Below, in pieces: positions 32,622 through 44,420 of a stretch of 64,000 bases of DNA; the first letter of the stretch is position 1, and each line of letters opens with the position of its first letter. Source of the DNA: Nematopogon swammerdamellus (lineage: Eukaryota; Arthropoda; Insecta; Lepidoptera; Adelidae). The translations under genes were made by a program, and so were the position numbers. The notes beneath the pieces are model-generated. The model did no database searches. It was given only the letters and a program-made list of their open reading frames with translations, and was not told where the DNA came from. The DNA is taken from NCBI GenBank assembly GCA_946902875.1, contig OX336349.1:13353891-13417890 (forward strand), in the 5' to 3' direction.

Positions 32622-35600
32622 AAATATTTAATTCATAACCATATATGGAATCTAGCGAGAGCCTAGTCGATACCCACTCACTCCTCTGTTGTGCGGCGAT
32701 CGCCGCATGTCGAATGGCCGGTGTCAAATTCGAAAACAACAACCGCGCGAGACACACAGGCCCAACGTTGGCGGTCCCCGCTTGGCAGAGGAGAATACAG
32801 AAACGTATCGACGAGGCACGGGTCCTCATAGGGAAGCTTTGCTGCTTCAGGTCAGGAAATATGCGACCAAAAATTATGCGGTTCGTGACTAAAGTTCTAA
32901 AAGGGGTTGTAATAAGGCCCTCCCATCCCAACTTCAAGTCAGTGGTCACGGAGCGCATAGACGACCTGAAGCAGCGGATCAGCGCGTGGGCAAAGCGTAT
33001 CCGCCGCTATAGAGAGCGTGTCGATCGATATCAACTGAATCGCCAGTTCCAGAGTGACCAAAGGCGGGTGTATAGAAACTGGGAGCAGCCTAAACAGCTA
33101 GTGGCAGATGAGGCTAAACCTACCAAAGCAGAAAATTATCAATTCTGGAGTAAAATATGGTCAGAGCCCGTCTGCCACGTCGAAGGTGAATGGATGAGGA
33201 CTGTCGAGCGAGCATGTCAAGACATAGAGCCGATGGAGCCAGTGAACTTGACAGAGCTTGATGTTAGTTCGGCAATCCGTCGTGCCCACAATTGGAAGTC
33301 TCCCGGGGCCGACGGACTGCACAACTTCTGGCTCAAATGGCTTACTTGCTGCCATGCTCGCTTGGCAATTCAATACCAAGAAGCCATAGACCAACGAGCG
33401 CTACCAGAGTTCATGACCACAGGAATCACCCACCTGCTCCATAAAACCGGTAGTACCGCGGATCCAAAAAATTACAGACCAATTACATGTTTGCCTACTA
33501 TCTATAAACTACTGACATCCATTCTGACAAACAAAATAAATGTTCACGACCGCCAAAATAACATCATGTCGGCTACTCAGAATGGATGTCGGGCTGGATC
33601 CCGCGGTACTAAGGAGCTTCTTCTCATAGATGCGACTATTTTCCAGCAGGTTCGCCGCAGCAGAAAGAATCTGTCCGCCACCTGGATTGATTATAAAAAG
33701 GCATTTGATTCTGTACCCCACACATGGCTCAAGAAAGTTTTACTAATATACAAAGTTGATGAAAACATCTGTCAATTCCTGAGTGCATGTATGGAACAAT
33801 GGAAAACAGTTCTCAGCCTTCCAGGTGAAAGACAGCTTTCTGATGTGGACGACTGCATTCATATACGGCGGGGCATCTTCCAGGGTGACAGCCTGAGCCC
33901 GCTTTGGTTCTGCTTAGCTCTGAACCCTCTCAGTTCGCTTCTGGAGGATTCGGGACTGGGCTACTTTCTGCGGAGAGGGAGCCACTCGATTTCTCACTTG
34001 TTCTATATGGATGACCTAAAAATACTGGCTAGTTCGGACTCTGAGCTGATGTCGATGCTGAAGACAACTGAAAATTTCAGCACGGACATTGGAATGGAGT
34101 TCGGAATAGACAAGTGTGCGAGCATCCATATAAAACGAGGGAGGGTCATGGCCTCCGACGGGATTCAACTCTCGGAGTCGGTGAACATTCGAGCCCTCTC
34201 TGACGAAGAAACCTACAAATATTTGGGTATGCAGGAGTGCCTTGGTATCAAGGATACGGTCATGAAACAACATGCAAAGGCTAAATTCTATCACCGTCTC
34301 ACAATAGTACTGAAAAGTCTATTGTCGGGCGGTAATAAAATCAGAGCCTACAACGGTTGGGTCATGCCCGTTCTTATATACACCTTTGGCATACTCAAAT
34401 GGTCTCAGACTGAGCTGGACGCCCTGGACAGAAAGGTCAGAACGCTGATGACGACGTCCCGGATGCATCACCCACGATCATCGGTCATGAGATTGTATAT
34501 CCCGCGGAAGTGTGGGGGTAGAGGTATGCTAAATGCCAAAAACCTACACAACCGCGAGGTATGCAATCTCCGTCAGTATTTTATGGAAAAGACTGATGTT
34601 TGTGAGATGCACCGCGATGTCGTCGTCAGTGATAAAGGCCTTACCCCGTTGGACATGGGAAAAGAGGACTGGCGGAAGCCACTTGTACTGAGCACCGAGG
34701 ACCGCCTGGAAGTATGGAAAGGCAAGGCGCTGCACGGTAGGTACTTCCGGTCTCTCACGGGGCCGGATGTAGATCAACTCGCCTCCGTGCACTGGCTACG
34801 CTTCGGGGACCTCTTTGGGGAAACCGAGGGTTTTGTCTGTGCAATACAAGACGAAGTTGTCAAGACCAACAATTACAGGAGATTCATTATGAAGGATGGC
34901 ACCATTGACATCTGCCGCGCCTGCCACAAACCTGGCGAATCCCTCAGACATGTAATCTCCGGTTGTTCGCAACTTGCCAACTCCGAGTATTTGCACAGGC
35001 ACAACCTAGTAGCCAGGATCATCCATCAGCAACTTGCTTTGAAGTTCAACCTTGTCGGCTCGGAGGTGCCTTACTACAAGTATAACCCACAGCCAGTTCT
35101 CGAAAATGCTCACATCACGCTCTACTGGGACCGGTCGATTATCACTGATAGGACTATTATGGCTAATAGACCTGACATAGTAATCATCGACCGGGAGGCG
35201 CGGCGCGCAGCGCTCGTCGACATCACGGTGCCGCATGACGAGAACCTTGTGAAGGCAGAAAAAGACAAGATGTTAAAATACATCGATCTGTCTCATGAGG
35301 TTACCGACATGTGGCCCGTGGACTCGACGATCGTTGTGCCCATAGTCGTGTCTGCGCATGGGCTGATAGCGAAGAGCCTCGACCATCATCTCAAGAGGCT
35401 CTCACTAGAGCCACTTGCTTGGATCAAGGGTCAGATGCAGAAGGCGGTCTTGCTCGACACCGCTCGAATTGTCCGAAGGTTTCTCTCTCTCGGGTCCGAC
35501 CATCGGTAGCCTGGGTTCGCCCCGCCGCCGGTGGTGGAAATTCCATTTTGTTATTTTATATTAATTTTAGATTTAAGTTTTTTATGTAAAATTAATATAA

Positions 35601-35640
35601 AAAAGAAATGTGTCAATAAACGAATAAAAAATATTTAATT
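32622..35640 (+). mobile_element. R4/Dong-type LINE, nearly intact, 12-bp target duplication
   Basis: AAATATTTAATT occurs at 32622-32633 and 35629-35640, directly outside the element; the site is AT-rich, fitting the TAA-rich preference known for Dong. The insert is 32634-35628. The ORF begins 11 bp inside, so the original 5' UTR and probably the N-terminal zinc finger region were lost on insertion. The 3' UTR (35510-35628) holds AATAAA at 35615-35620. Confidence 0.8.
32645..35509 (+). CDS. R4/Dong-type reverse transcriptase with restriction-enzyme-like endonuclease
   Basis: The 954-codon frame has no stop or frameshift. Residues 45-150 match the basic region seen before the RT in Dong-type proteins (PAWQRRIQKRI, LCCFRSGN, RISAWAKRIRRYRERVDRY). 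RT motifs: NWKSPGADG (216-224), KNYRPITCLPTIYKLL (275-290), WIDYKKAFDSVPH (347-359), GIFQGDSLSPL (410-420), catalytic YMDD (454-457). C-terminal: CCHC knuckle C757, C760, H769, C774, then the nuclease core RPD (D844) and D859 in ALVDITVPHD. All catalytic residues I can check are present. The first ~40 residues look atypical and the chosen ATG may just be the first one left after 5' truncation. Codon use is GC-balanced, unlike the AT-rich relative next to it. It is not a host gene; whether it is expressed cannot be told from sequence. Confidence 0.85.
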   Translation: MESSESLVDTHSLLCCAAIAACRMAGVKFENNNRARHTGPTLAVPAWQRRIQKRIDEARVLIGKLCCFRSGNMRPKIMRFVTKVLKGVVIRPSHPNFKSVVTERIDDLKQRISAWAKRIRRYRERVDRYQLNRQFQSDQRRVYRNWEQPKQLVADEAKPTKAENYQFWSKIWSEPVCHVEGEWMRTVERACQDIEPMEPVNLTELDVSSAIRRAHNWKSPGADGLHNFWLKWLTCCHARLAIQYQEAIDQRALPEFMTTGITHLLHKTGSTADPKNYRPITCLPTIYKLLTSILTNKINVHDRQNNIMSATQNGCRAGSRGTKELLLIDATIFQQVRRSRKNLSATWIDYKKAFDSVPHTWLKKVLLIYKVDENICQFLSACMEQWKTVLSLPGERQLSDVDDCIHIRRGIFQGDSLSPLWFCLALNPLSSLLEDSGLGYFLRRGSHSISHLFYMDDLKILASSDSELMSMLKTTENFSTDIGMEFGIDKCASIHIKRGRVMASDGIQLSESVNIRALSDEETYKYLGMQECLGIKDTVMKQHAKAKFYHRLTIVLKSLLSGGNKIRAYNGWVMPVLIYTFGILKWSQTELDALDRKVRTLMTTSRMHHPRSSVMRLYIPRKCGGRGMLNAKNLHNREVCNLRQYFMEKTDVCEMHRDVVVSDKGLTPLDMGKEDWRKPLVLSTEDRLEVWKGKALHGRYFRSLTGPDVDQLASVHWLRFGDLFGETEGFVCAIQDEVVKTNNYRRFIMKDGTIDICRACHKPGESLRHVISGCSQLANSEYLHRHNLVARIIHQQLALKFNLVGSEVPYYKYNPQPVLENAHITLYWDRSIITDRTIMANRPDIVIIDREARRAALVDITVPHDENLVKAEKDKMLKYIDLSHEVTDMWPVDSTIVVPIVVSAHGLIAKSLDHHLKRLSLEPLAWIKGQMQKAVLLDTARIVRRFLSLGSDHR

Positions 35641-38266
35641 AGATAATTAAATAATAATATTATAACAAAATAAATAAGGGGTATTTATAAATAGAATAGG
35701 TATCACAACGCATAAAATAATATTTCCATCATTTAAATAAAGTTTGGGAAACTCTGATACTACCGCCGCCGCCGCGCCACTCCGTGTCCGTGAAGCATGC
35801 GGCTACTGCTGTCCCATTCACACCTTTTTCTGTTCGCATATGTACGTCACGCTCGCACGTACAGCGCTTATACCTGTTGATCGGAAATGGAGGCAATGCC
35901 CCTCGCGCGTTTGAACTTGGAACAATCGAATAAAATCGATCGTTTGAAGAAAACGTTCGCTTTTTTCTTAAAGTGCTTTGTAAGTTGGATTCTAGTGATT
36001 AAAGAGTTTGATCCTTTGATAAACATTTAAAAATGATTGCAATAACGTGTTGGTTTCGTTATTTATTAGTGGTTTTTGTTAGATCTACCTACTCACGAAA
36101 TTCAGAAAAGGTTCATCTCACAACACAGAACAATTATCTTAAATGGAAAACGATCACAAGCTTTGAAGCACCGTGGTCGTACCTACTCTTGATATAATAG
36201 AGCTTTAATGTTTCAGTAAATGCGTTATTTTAGTCAGTCATTGTCCTATCAAACACGCGTCTTTACTATACGTAGCGTATCAATGATATACGTGTAAAAG
36301 GAGTAGATACGTTGTCTACACGACATTCGGTTTTTACAAATGGCACTTTCTTGAATATTGCAAGAGGAAGTAGGACGACGTGTCTGGTGTTGAGAACAAA
36401 AAAGAGATAAGTATCCGTTCAGGTGGGGCTTTTGCCCTGGTTTTAAAGTACCACTTGCGGAGCTCAGACAACATATCTACCTATTTTAAACATATTATCA
36501 TTGCGTAACTTGATTTAATCATTCCTCATTACTTCATTAGTATTCACCTACCTAGATTTTGGTGACCACTGAAGCTTGGTATGGGCTTGAATAAATAAAT
36601 AAATAAATACTTATAAATTATTAGATAAATAATGTGTGTTAATGAATGTTCATTAACATACATTTTAAATTTTAACAAAAATGTCTTCCGCTTCTCGGCG
36701 AACTACAATCAAGTGGGTTAAACTCGTAGGTGCCAGCCAGACTTGTAGCCCTCTTCAGCCAAACGAACGTTGTCTGGAGAGGCTTGTCCAAAAGCCTCTT
36801 GACTGAGTAGAGACGTGGCGGGCGGCAACACTTGTAGATACTTCTAAAATTACGTTTAACCTCCGACAATCTAACCACAGTCCATTGTGCATCGTCATCT
36901 GTGTAGTACATGGAAAAATATCGGATGTGACATTGTTATATGTACAGCGAACTGTAAGGTTGTTCTCCGCAGGTTGGCATCGGCCGGATCGGATCAAACC
37001 GATTTCAGTATTCATTGTACGGTTTGCTTGCAATAGAAGTGCGTTTACTCATTCGCACCGGACGGACCTCATGCATCGGACATCGGCAATGTCTTAGTGC
37101 AGATGAGGCCGTTCGGCAATGTTGAAAATCACGGTCGCGTCGGCAATTCTCGATTGCTGCGGATACACTGGATGCGTTACTTCAAAAAATCTGTTTGTTG
37201 ACTGTTTGATCGAACGGATCGACCGTAACATGCTTGCGATGCGTATGATGTGGACCTGTGGACCCTTACCTTAATATTACACATTTCTGCGGTACAAAAG
37301 GCCGATTAATTGCAGAATGGAGTATCTTCCAGTCAATCTTGTAGGGCATAATACTTAGTGTACAGGTTTCCTCGCGGAGTTTTCTTTCACCGGAGTGACT
37401 GATAAGTATGCATACCAACATATATTAAGTAGGTAAGTAACTCTTCTCGAGTGTACTCGAGGTAGATAGAACTGCATCAGTAATACATAGCCTTAATGCA
37501 TTGCATAGTTTTAGATCTAAACAAACTTAAATATACTCAACATGCCAAAATAAGCTCCTATCACAATATAAGACTATAACAAAAGTTGGGTCGTGTAAAG
37601 GAAAAACCTTAGCATAGTAGAGTATTTTCAAAATCTTTTTATGAAGTTTGGCAGCCATTAGGTCCTCTTATTTTACAATTCAAGCTATAATCACGGTATA
37701 ATAAAAAGTTTCACGTAAGTAAGTGTCGTACTATATTTATAAATATTTGTATGTTTTTTAAGCTGAGATATACATCTAGGTATGTATTCGCAAATCTATT
37801 TTTTCCGTCCTGAACACCTTTTAACTAACAAGAAATGAATACTCAACAATATTTTAACTAACATAACTAAAGCTTGAGGAAACTTTGTACGCCGAGATGA
37901 ACGTTTTACATAATGTTGGATGTTATTTTTTTTAATTTTATTTTATAATTTATACAATGTTGCTTCTGGAGAATTTGCGTGTACTACCAGCACTAAATTC
38001 ATGTCATGACATGAGTTCTCGTTACCAAATCCGATTGACGCACGGCTCGGCTCTCGTTCCGTTTGTAGCGAGCCGCCTCGTACAGTGGTACCGACCCAAA
38101 CAGAATAGGGCCATTTCACATACAACGCATGTCAAACAAACCAACATGCTTGTGATTGCATGACAGAACATTTTAATGTTTAATTAAACTACCTAGTTAG
38201 CTGTTTGAGATCAAATCGATGCAATCAATAAAATAAATATTATATTATGTACATACAATAGGTAAC
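35641..38266. other. Non-coding stretch
   Basis: A GC-rich patch at 35758-35800 (CCG repeats) and an (AAAT)n run at about 36590-36610. About 36975-37085 resembles 44455-44560 (both contain a GTGCG(C/T)...ACTCA...CACCGGACGG pattern), probably diverged copies of one DNA transposon. No gene recognised. Confidence 0.5.
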
Positions 38267-38417
38267 TAAGGCCCACTTGCACCAACACGAGTTTAAAGTT
38301 AAGTAGCGAGTTATGGATTTAAACGCGGTTCCCACAGTCAAAGGGTGCTAGCTTAAACTGGTTTAGCGAGTTGAACTGGTTTATATATTAAATTTGTGTT
38401 GGTGCAAGTGGGCCTAA
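38267..38417. mobile_element. Harbinger-like MITE, TAA target duplication
   Basis: Element 38270-38414 (145 bp). Ends GGCCCACTTGCACCAACAC and the exact inverse GTGTTGGTGCAAGTGGGCC. TAA flanks both sides (38267-38269, 38415-38417). Non-coding interior with AACTGGTTTA-type repeats. Confidence 0.85.
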
Positions 38418-39065
38418 GTGTATTTGGTAACTACCATTTTTTTTCTTACATTAGAAACATCTTTTGACGTCAACTCGAACGAATAATGCGTTATGGATTA
38501 TGTATGAGTCACATGACTATTGACAGACATACCTATCAGTGGCGTGGGGTGACAATTTGACTGAGGGAAGCCGGAGGCCAGAGTCAAGATAATAATATGA
38601 AATTGAATAAATAAAAAAAGAAATTAGAAACACACACTTACCTACATATCTTTTTAACTGGCTTTCTAACGTTCTTGCTTGTGTTCAGGCAGCCAGCAAT
38701 GCATTAAGTTCGCAGGATTCGCAGCCACTACAGCCATAAAATTCTGTCCCATTGGATTTTATTTAACAATACGCTACATTCATGACCATAGTGGTTTTGA
38801 AAAAAACCTTTTTGAAGAGGGCATGTTACGTGTGCGTGAGTTGAGAGTGTGATTTGAGTTCAAAATAATTATGAATAGAATTACATAGTTTTTCAAGTGG
38901 TGCTGCTTATATTAAGTTTTCATTTATACGAGTATTCTAGTGCAATCCTTCGGGTTTTCTTTAAATATTGCCTAAGAACTAGGTAGATCGTAAAAATTTA
39001 TTTTTCGTTTAATATTTGTATATTATGTTCTGTTCTACCTATGACATATTATACGCCTTCAAAAA
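38418..39065. other. Non-coding stretch
   Basis: No feature recognised. Confidence 0.5.
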
Positions 39066-39185
39066 AAAACTGCGAAGTTTTTTGCCGTCTCTTTCTCGAG
39101 CTGGATACAAAAAAAAACTAATTGTGATAAGTTCGAGAGTAGTTAAACTACCACACGAATGCTCAATCAATACTAATAATAAATC
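39066..39185 (+). repeat. LINE/SINE-type 3' tail repeat, copy 3
   Basis: CTGCGAAGTTTTTTGCCG, then ACTACCACACGAATG and an AATAATAAA end, as in 120-258. Confidence 0.55.
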
Positions 39186-40750
39186 TGTAAGGGATGGTCT
39201 GGTCATGGAGAAGGTTACTTTGTTTTATGTTATACTGCGTCTGTAGACTGGAGACCATCCGAATTCGATGAAACTTAGTACAAGCACATTTATTATACGG
39301 GACGGGACACAGGATAGGCTAAATAAAATTTAGTTCCGTTTACGCTAAGATGTGGCTCTCGCTCTCATACAAACCGAATTGTTCCGCGCGTCGAAATAAA
39401 GGTACGGTAGCGGGCTTACTTACTTTCTTATTTTTAAATACGAATTTCACGCGAGCTAGCGAAGCCGCTGGCAAACGCTGTAATCAATAATAGCAGTGCA
39501 CTCATAGCGCTAAGAAAGATGTGAAAAAGCACCTATCCTATTAGGTGAAAATATATGAAAATAATAAACCTACTTAACTGATACCTACCTAACCAACGTG
39601 AGGTTGTTTGTTGGTTTTTTTTTTTAACTTTCATCGCAGGTACTTTTTAACATGAATTAACACAAAATATATGTTTATAATTTTGCGGCAAATACCAATA
39701 TGAATCATCACAATACCATTAACCATATTAAACCTCTACTGCCATATTATTTAAATTTGTACTGGGTAGAACACCATGTCACACCGCGGGTGCCAACCCA
39801 CGTAGCTCTAAGTCACGCATGGAGGAGAATATTAGGTTTTTCATAATGGTCCCCATATTTCACGTTTAACGACGCAATATCATGCGCGTTGGACGTGAAA
39901 CGGCTGTGCTTACTGGTACCATCGGCCCTAAAATTAATGTACAATCATACATAACATACGAGTGCTGAACGTACCAAAGTGTGGTAATGGTAATGGTAAA
40001 CGTTCTGAAAATGTCTCACCACTTTTACGAGTATATAGAACTGTGTACATCTTTTTTTCCGGCGACATAAAGTATGTAAATTTTTCCATAAAAAAAAATT
40101 TGGTATGTCATAGAATGTTGATTGAAGTATGAAGTAGAATGAGAGTCGCCTGCAATAATTTAATTAATATTTAATTAAGGTACGTAAAAACTATGTCATG
40201 TTATCTTCATCATCCCGAACAACGACCTTTTTTCGTTTTCACTATTCCAATGGTTATTTTTTCTCACATATTTTTTTTATCATGATTCCCTAACATACCC
40301 GATGTTGAATAAGTAAATATTTGCCCCAAGCAGTTCGATCCATCACGCGATATTGACGCGACCGCATTCTACTAATCTAACTCCGCTTCGTTCCTCGCGC
40401 AAGCATTAGTCGGTGTTATGACAGCTTTCGTGTAATAATGTCCAAACATTTCTGTATATTAGATTTTCACAACAATAATAATTGAATCGATGCACTGCCA
40501 ATCCAAACTAAAATATAGATAATTTTGGATGCTAATAAAGATTGAGATAACGATTCGGCGTCACACAAAGCCTGCTAAGAAAGTTGAAGTTATAGGTACA
40601 GGTCACATGGCGATGGGGACAGCTCTGTCCTTTGTTCAGTAAGACGTGTTATTGAATTAAGAAAAGAACTGAAACAAAATATGATCCTGGCAAATGGAGG
40701 CAAGGAATTTTTTAGTTCTTTCGGAAAACACCTTTGTTTTTTTTATGTTA
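39186..40750. other. Non-coding stretch with a Helitron-like end
   Basis: 39440-39472 reads AATTTCACGCGAGCTAGCGAA then GCCGCTGGCAAAC, similar to the GC-hairpin ends at 43709-43739 and 52926-52966. Nothing else recognised. Confidence 0.5.
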
Positions 40751-40868
40751 ACCAACATGGATGGCTGTGCCGAGGGACCAATGGTGCAGTCGAAAAAGCC
40801 AAAATCACTTCTCCTCGCGAAACCACGCTCAGTTAGGCGCCATGCCAGCAGATTTGCGAACTGTTGCT
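40751..40868 (+). repeat. Dispersed repeat family W, copy 2
   Basis: GGCTGTGCCGAGGGACCAAT and AGGCGCCATGCCAGCAG, as at 4846-4960. Confidence 0.6.
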
Positions 40869-40924
40869 AGGCTGTCTAAGCCTGTTAAACGACGTGAATG
40901 AAGACACCCAGGTTAAAAGATACG

Positions 40925-41140
40925 GGAAACAAACTCGCCGGAAGACAATGAAGATTCATAAAACCTGTTTCATGGATTCATGGCCTAGAACACGACATGT
41001 AAAATTAAACAAGTTTACCTGAAACTTTTCTTCGTAATAAAGCCATATTAACAAATAAACTCGCCGGAAGACAATGCAATGCAGGTGATGCAGATTCATA
41101 AAACCTGAAACCCTTCTTCGTAATAGTCATTTTAATTTAA
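40925..41140 (+). repeat. Local imperfect direct duplication
   Basis: The segment CAAACTCGCCGGAAGACAAT...GATTCATAAAACCTG, followed by CTTCTTCGTAATA, occurs twice in a row (about 40928 and 41056) with small indels. Confidence 0.65.
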
Positions 41141-42176
41141 CCAAACATTAAGAAATAAAGAGAAATATCGTTCAGATTAGATAAAATTATGGATTTGACG
41201 TCCAGGACGGGTCTAGTACATATATTATTTATATTGTGTGTATGTGCGGTTATGTTGTTATGTTATTGTTATCTGTGTACACAGTTTCCCAATAAAATCA
41301 GCTTGCTTGTCAAAATCGTTAACTCCAATACAAACCGATTAACCCTAAACAGACGTCCATCCACAGCCTCCTACGCATCCGATCTCAAATGGCCGTCATA
41401 AAAATAGGATATCCTGTTTTAGAACAGTTGCATGCAGGGCGGCCGAAACCGGGGGGACCTGCAACCGTTCAAATAATCGATTTTACTACTGACGGAAATA
41501 GCGCGCGCTCCTGCTGCGCTGGCGATAAAGCTGCAACCCGGAACACACTAGCGAGATGGCTGGCAACTTTGGTAGGAAACTATCTACCACCTTCTGTACT
41601 ATTATTATCTTTATATTGGTCTAAGTTACTGGCAAACTATGAACTTGTGAATGTTTTACATCACATTCCAATTTCGCTTTAAACTTGTCAGCCTTGCAAT
41701 TGGATATACATTTAAAACACGACTATGTGTTTCATACAATTCCGCGTCGTCGCCGCGTCGCGTCGTCTTCGTAAAGAAAACTGAGGACGGAGCGACTCCC
41801 GCCCGCCCGACCTGACGTTTACGAGTCTTGCCATTTGAAATTTGAAATAAGAACATGACATGTGTCTGCCGACAACCGCGGCGGAGGAGGCGAGGCGGCA
41901 ACTCGCTCGTGTGTGGTCCACGTAAACGGTTGAGAATATCTAGATACCTAGTTACCGAAATAAATTTGGGTTATTGGTCCATTATTTCCAAACTGTGCTG
42001 CTGCTATTTAGCTTTTCTTCCGGTTTGCGACTGACTCACTGTACTGAAGCACCGGGTAATGTCATGTTTATGGATATTCTATTTTTAAAAAGATACTTGA
42101 TTTCTTAAAAACGCCGGCCGTCTCGGTTTGCAGCTATCCAAGAAATTGTTTGAGTTTGTTGATATAACCATATAGA
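41141..42176. other. Non-coding stretch
   Basis: The frame at 41189-41401 starts with a hydrophobic, signal-like stretch (LFILCVCAVMLLCYCYLC), but nothing downstream supports a gene; no Frizzled cysteine-rich motif is seen. Confidence 0.45.
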
Positions 42177-42271
42177 CAGGCAGAGGTTTGTCAGGATCGT
42201 GGCGTGCTGTTGGCTCTGCCTACCCCACTGGGAAACAGGCGTGACACTATTATGTATGTATGTATGTAACT
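42177..42271 (+). repeat. TATG-tailed LINE/SINE-type tail
   Basis: GGCAGAGGTTTGTCAGGATC, then TGGGAAACAGGCGTGACA and a (TATG)n tail, a form I associate with lepidopteran retroposed tails. Confidence 0.55.
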
Positions 42272-43444
42272 AGCTAAGTAGAACGCCATGCACGGCGTCG
42301 TATCATTTTGCTATCCCTGTGGATTTAGAGATTTATTTTTGCAATTTTAATTTTATGAGACACTCTCAGCTTTATGACCATTTAACAGTTTTCATAGAGA
42401 TTTTTATAGATTTTACGATTTAAATTTGCTACTTTTCTGTTCTTTTTTAAATTCAGTAACCCGTCTTACTGGACAAAGGACCAATATTTTCTCCGTGAGT
42501 AATTTTTGAAATGCTCGTCTTTTTATTGTAGGTAGGTAAGTATAAAAAAGCGTTGCAAACCCCGACCCCTGTCAGATGAGGCGCGAAACGAGCGGACGTT
42601 CCACATTCAAATAACTCTTTTATTTTTATTTTTACGCCTTTATCGCGGACGATGCATTCGCAAGTGGCCATTTACCGATAAAATAAGACGGCTACTCGTT
42701 TCGGCGTCTCCTGGCCTGAGTGGATGCACATTGTGTATTGCACGCTCACGGAGATAAAATAAAGTACTGTGCGTCGCTGGCATTTTCCAGCTGGAATCGT
42801 TTGAATTGCGAGAACCCTGCGCATTTCATTCATCCTCTGCGTTGCATGCTTGATACTTAGGCGTGCCGGCCGTGCGTAGGACTAAGTACGAGTAACTGCA
42901 GTATGTACTTTGGTATCCTATCACAATCATGTGTTACATTAGCTAGCTGTACCATTCAACTCTCTATCTTTGCTAACTACAACAAGACATTTCCAAAAGC
43001 GGTTCATTAGCGTCGGAGTCTATGGCTAAATAACGTTCATAATATTGAAAGTGACCCGTGCCATGAATGATGATGAGCAAAATATTATACTTCTATAAAT
43101 ATAAAATTTAATACTTCTTTCTCTTTTACTATAGATACTTTGTCCGGTGAATGCCTAACATGTGGGTCTTGCTTACACCGAGCTAATGAATGCGACTTGA
43201 CTCTATATGCTTTAGTTTGCAATTCAGTTCAATCGCGAAAGGAACCTCACTCGATTAACTTAACACGCTGGCCTCGTGTAAACCAGGCCTAAAGCGCATT
43301 CAAGCTGGCATGCGCTCCCAATGGTGTTTGTTTTCACATTAGCTTCGAAGCGTGAAGTCGCAGGACCCGCCTTCTCCCCTTTCTTCGATATCGATTTACA
43401 AAAGCTGCACTCTTTGATTAAACGCAGGGAAACAATACGCTGCT
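42272..43444. other. Non-coding stretch
   Basis: No feature recognised. Confidence 0.5.
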
Positions 43445-43739
43445 CGACTGAGACCGCCATTTTGTAGTTCTATAATTCCGTGGTGGTTACCTATGTAGTT
43501 CCGGACCCACTGAACAGATTTTGATGCGGTTTGCACCAATGGAAAGAGTAGTCCTTGAGGCTATATACCATCACGCTAAATAGCCTTAGGGCTGAGCAAT
43601 ATTAAAGAAAGTACTTATAGTATGGATCGGAGATAGAGAGAGATAATATAAGAGAAGCGATCGTTTATTATATTTGCTTTTAAATCGGATTTGCTATTAA
43701 ACCGAGTCTACCGCGAGCGAAGCCGCGGGCAAATTCTAG
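43445..43739 (+). mobile_element. Non-autonomous Helitron-like fragment (3' end)
   Basis: It ends with a short GC hairpin (CGCGAGCGAAGCCGCGG) a few bases before CTAG followed by T, the layout of a Helitron 3' terminus (CTRR, inserted before T). The 5' boundary at 43445 is a guess. Confidence 0.55.
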
Positions 43740-44269
43740 TACTTACATAAATACAGACGTTGCATTTTATAATTTTACGTAGAGATGGGTGTTCTATTCT
43801 CTCAGGCAGCCATACAAAATGCGTTCTCGTGTTCTCAGCGAGCTGGTAACCAAACAACTCCTGTTTGTACTATCACCAGGTTCGTGTGGAAGTGGACTGG
43901 ACAAACAACGGTTGTCCCTCGTGTTTGTTCAAGTGCTACAAGTGAGACGGGGACGCGATGCCACCGCGACACCGCGACATGCGCGTCCGACACTTCAGTA
44001 TGTTCACTACCTGGCGGAGGTGCCATGCGCGGGATACACACTATGCGTCGTCGGTTGTGTTTTTGTGACCCCAGTAGGATGGCTAAACCACCGTCTAGCT
44101 ATAGCTATAGCCCATAGGTTCTTAACATTTATCATTCTTACACGCCAAACTGCTTTCTTCGTTCATACAAGCATTTTTTTAAAAAGGGCATGGAAATCGG
44201 TCCATAATAATTGTTTTTATTACTTAATTACTTGATTACTTGATATAAACATAGTTAATAACAATCCCG
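43740..44269. other. Non-coding stretch
   Basis: Overlapping frames of 110 and 148 codons at 43785-44235 show no domain. A TAGCTATAGCTATAGC repeat lies at about 44096. I do not call a gene. Confidence 0.45.
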
Positions 44270-44420
44270 ATTAAACCAGCTTTTTAATTAAAAAAAACGT
44301 ATCCAAATCGGTCCGTCCATTTGGGAACTACGATGCCACAGACAGACACACCCATACATACATACACACATACACACTCACATTAAACTTATAACACCCC
44401 TCGTTTTGTGACGGGGGTTA
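44270..44420 (+). repeat. Dispersed repeat ending in the ACACCCCTCGTTTTGTGACG motif
   Basis: AATCGGTCCGTCCATTTGGG, CAGACAGACACACCC, (CATA)n and CTTATAACACCCCTCG are landmarks of a common lepidopteran dispersed repeat with a microsatellite near its end. Confidence 0.55.

Noticed and set aside
43785..44235. Candidate exon with overlapping frames, one Cys-containing
   Set aside because: The cysteine spacing does not match a Frizzled cysteine-rich domain and no splice sites or other domains support it.
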